Source: Pegea sp. RAD2-039 (Eukaryota; Chordata; Thaliacea; Salpida; Salpidae). Taken from it: a DNA stretch of 64,000 nucleotides. Position 1 is the first letter of the stretch. Each line of letters starts with the position of its first letter. Below are positions 61,401 through 64,000 of this stretch, one piece after another. The stretch lies in NCBI GenBank assembly GCA_034620365.1, contig JAQGEQ010000140.1, forward strand, positions 62,001-126,000, read 5' to 3'. A program made the translations under genes and the position numbers. Under the pieces are notes generated by a model that was not told the origin of the DNA, did no database searches, and saw only the letters and a list, made by a program, of their open reading frames with translations.

Positions 61401-63994
61401 TAAAAAGAAGACTTGATAAATGAGATTCAAGCTTAGTAAGTCTCATATGCTATTGTAACTAAAACAAACTTTGAAATATCAAACTAAACAAAATATTCAA
61501 ATTTCTTAAATGAAGAATAACTTCAAAACAAAATTCTCTAGCATCACCTAAACTATGTAAACCCTGGCTGATTTTACTCTTAAGAACTTTGAATTAGAAT
61601 CATCAACATCTCAGGCTCTAAAACAGATGATCAAAGGAAGATTTTCAAACTTTCCTAAAGTCAGTAGAGGATAATGATCTTCTGAAATAAACGACATCAA
61701 CACGTTTTACTAAGTTGATTCAACATCTTTCAATAATAAATCAATTCTACTAAATGTTTCAAATGAATCAACAAGAAATAAAATCATAAAAACATCAGCA
61801 TCAGTTGTTTTTGAAAATAAACACGACCTCAAAAGCAACTTTATACTGAAAATAAACTTCTCAGCAATCTACTAGTAAAATTTATTTATTAAAATGGGAA
61901 ATTTTCACATATGTCAGGTACACATGGTCGATAACTGACTATGACTTGATTAATCCTTTCATTCGTTCTTGCAACTTCTTTCCATTCATTTGTTACTTCA
62001 TTGTAACATTCGACAATTTTAACATCCTTTACTCCAGAACGACCTCCTGAAACAATCAACAAGTTCATCACAATTATGCAAATTATTGTAAACATCATAA
62101 ACATTTTATTAAAAAGTTTTTCAATTCCAAACATAAGAAAAGTTTTACCAAAAACATAAATCTTCTTATTAAAGACAACAGCTTTTGGTTCTTCTGAAAT
62201 AAGGTGGAGCAGCAACTAATATACGTTTGTCCAAATTGAAAAATCTTTCAAATCCATTTAATTTCACTTTGATGATAACATCATGAATCCGACAATCTTC
62301 AGAAGACTTATTCAGTTTGAGTTTTAGATTGAGTTGATGAAGATTTGTACAATTATCAACTTCCGAAACTTCATCTCTAAAAACATCAAAAGTATAATTT
62401 ACTTTAGTATCAAATTATAAATAAAGAATTAGAAGAAACAAATAAGTTAGATAAAAATAAAAAAAGTGAATAATTAAAATCACAAATACTTGTTTCAGTT
62501 CGAAAATTAGTAAATAAATAAAATAACAAAATTAAAAGTCTTCTAAATGATTGAGTAACAGTAAAATCACTCTAAAACAATTTAGAAATATAATAATTAC
62601 AATTTAAAATTGATAAATTTTAAGTTATTAATCTTCTTAGACACCACATAATTATTTTTCTAATCTGTGTTTATTTAAAAAAAAAATTCTACTAACCTTT
62701 TATCATCTGTAGGTTCCATATTTGAATCGAAAACAACTTTGCTATTTGATCTATCTACCACTTTGAAGCAATTAACAACTTTAGAAACTCTACAACCTGT
62801 TGATGTTATATAAATGAATTAATTCAGTTATATAAACAGTTTAATTTTAAAACTACCAAATAAATCGAATTATCGGATAAATAATCTAAAATAAAAATAA
62901 ATAATTTCAAAAGAAAAATGTATTTTAATTAAATATTAGCAATTTTTTAAAAACTTTTTAAAAGGAATTTTTAGAAGTGATTACAGTTTCAACTTGTAAC
63001 ACTAAAAGCCTAACATATTTTGATAGAAAATATTATGATTATCATAAACTACCAAGGTTAAATTAGTTAAAACTAAATACAAAAATATAAAGTGATAAGA
63101 AAATGTATTATAAAAACAATTCTATCAGTTAGCATTAAAATTAGAAGAAATATATTTTTCTCTAAAATAAATTAGAAAAGTTTGATATAAAAAGAAAAAT
63201 TTCGAAAAAGATTAATTAAAAATGTTTTCCAAAAATTTAAATAAGATAAATTTTTCAATGAAAGTAAAGATAACTCTTATAAAGAAAGTTTTTCAAAGTA
63301 ATAAGAAGACAACTAACAATAATGACAAGTACAAGAATGATAAACGCTAGTTACAAGTAGCTATTCAGCAAGTGACAGTTATCTGAAAACGAATGATAAA
63401 AACCATTTACGTCGGCGGCAAAATATTTTACAATTATATTATAGGTAGTTATAAATAAAAGTAGTATAAGCTGAATTTTGTAAATCTATAAATGAATAAT
63501 TACAATATATGTTAAATAATAATAAATAATATCAACATTTGTTAAATGCTACAAAACAATTTTAAAAATAAATCAATCTAAGAAATTAGAAAGATATTTT
63601 TATATTCTCTAACTTGTTGAAAGAAATCAAAAATTTTTTTTCATAATTCACATTATATAGTAACTAGAAAAAATAATTTGTTTGAGACCTTTCTGAAATT
63701 ATTAGTAAAAGTAGTAGAGCATGTGAAGCCTTTGATGTTTAGCATGAAGTACATTGTTGTCAGATTAGTTTGCTTCAAAACTTTCTAGTTTGAGATCTTT
63801 TGCTTTCACGTTAAATTTAAATTTTGACAGAGACCACAAAAATCGAAAACAGAACGTTTTTATTTTAATTTCATTAGCTTTCGACAAGGTCCATGTTTTG
63901 CTAACGTACGATAGCGTACAAGAGACAAACACTCTCTAAATGGTCGCCGTGGTTTTGATGGATAGCTATGGATTATCCAAAATTAAATGTACCA
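58493..63994. repeat. Array unit C (5.5 kb)
   Basis: Third direct copy, with no LINE and no 182-bp insertion. Its Kelch gene has the same deletion as B. Spacer sequence from about 60,050 to 61,500 is nearly the same as A, while from about 61,555 on it follows B. Confidence 0.92.
61889..62761 (-). pseudogene. BTB-Kelch gene with internal deletion and lost start (unit C)
   Basis: It has the same deletion junction as unit B (TTTTGGTTCTTCTGAAATAA near 62,190), so the deletion occurred before B and C separated or was copied between them. Exon 11 is 62046-61889. In addition the initiator has changed: the bases at 62,761-62,759 read GTG where A, B and unit 1 have ATG. No full BTB or Kelch fold can be encoded. 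Confidence 0.85.
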
Positions 63995-64000
63995 GGTGTC
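63995..64000. repeat. Start of array unit D, cut by window end
   Basis: The last bases (ACCAGGTGTC) repeat the words that open units B and C, so the array continues beyond the window. Confidence 0.6.

Noticed and set aside
41590..64000. CRISPR-like or satellite DNA interpretation of the repeats
   Set aside because: The units are kilobase-scale duplications of a spliced eukaryotic gene, not short repeats with spacers.

Overview
The window is animal nuclear DNA. It is very AT-rich and its genes are split by canonical GT..AG introns, many only about 45-60 bases long. The gene families are metazoan: a secreted protease with trefoil (P-type) domains, an F-box/SPRY protein of the FBXO45/FSN-1 type, DNA polymerase alpha subunit B, a LIV-1 type ZIP zinc transporter, the Commander/Retriever subunit VPS35L and BTB-BACK-Kelch proteins. 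I cannot name the species. An invertebrate with a low-GC genome and short introns fits best. All six gene models below were assembled by hand from splice sites and reading phase. Each gives an uninterrupted frame across its exons and agrees with its family in length.

Layout. (1) 0.19-7.9 kb, + strand: a 13-exon gene for a 566-residue secreted protein (signal peptide, two trefoil domains, Ser/Thr linker, S1 protease). (2) 10.7-11.7 kb, +: FBXO45-like gene, 4 exons, 258 aa. (3) 12.7-13.0 kb: an unrecognised ORF. (4) 14.2-15.9 kb, -: POLA2 in a single exon, 575 aa. (5) 17.26-17.55 kb, -: a 5'-truncated non-LTR retrotransposon end. (6) 19.1-23.9 kb, -: ZIP4/12-like transporter, 13 exons, 831 aa, with a coding minisatellite of 28 pentapeptides in its ectodomain. 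(7) 24-32 kb: a long AT-rich stretch with no gene I can support. (8) 32.3-36.8 kb, +: VPS35L, 27 exons, 972 aa. (9) 37.3-38.2 kb: a LINE tail relic followed by a decayed leucine-rich-repeat gene. (10) 38.2-41.6 kb: AT-rich DNA with no gene. (11) 41.6-64.0 kb: a recently expanded BTB-Kelch duplication cluster.

The Kelch cluster has one + strand copy (unit 1, 41.6-43.6 kb) and a head-to-tail array of minus-strand units starting at 44,306 (A), 52,701 (B), 58,493 (C) and 63,995 (D, cut by the window end). Only unit A keeps an intact gene (594 aa, 11 exons). Unit 1 has lost the end of the BTB and nearly all of the BACK exons and is out of frame. Units B and C share a different, roughly 2-kb internal deletion that joins the BTB exon directly to the last Kelch exons, and C has also lost its ATG. 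Two mobile insertions are present in one unit and absent at the matching site of the others: a LINE in A, and a 182-bp element in B with a 10-bp target duplication. Unit C is a mosaic, A-like in its spacer and B-like in its gene, which points to gene conversion or unequal crossing-over.

Functional links are modest. FBXO45-like and Kelch proteins are both substrate adaptors of ubiquitin ligases. VPS35L acts in endosomal recycling, which in other animals returns membrane proteins to the surface. No CRISPR, operon, rRNA or tRNA was seen.
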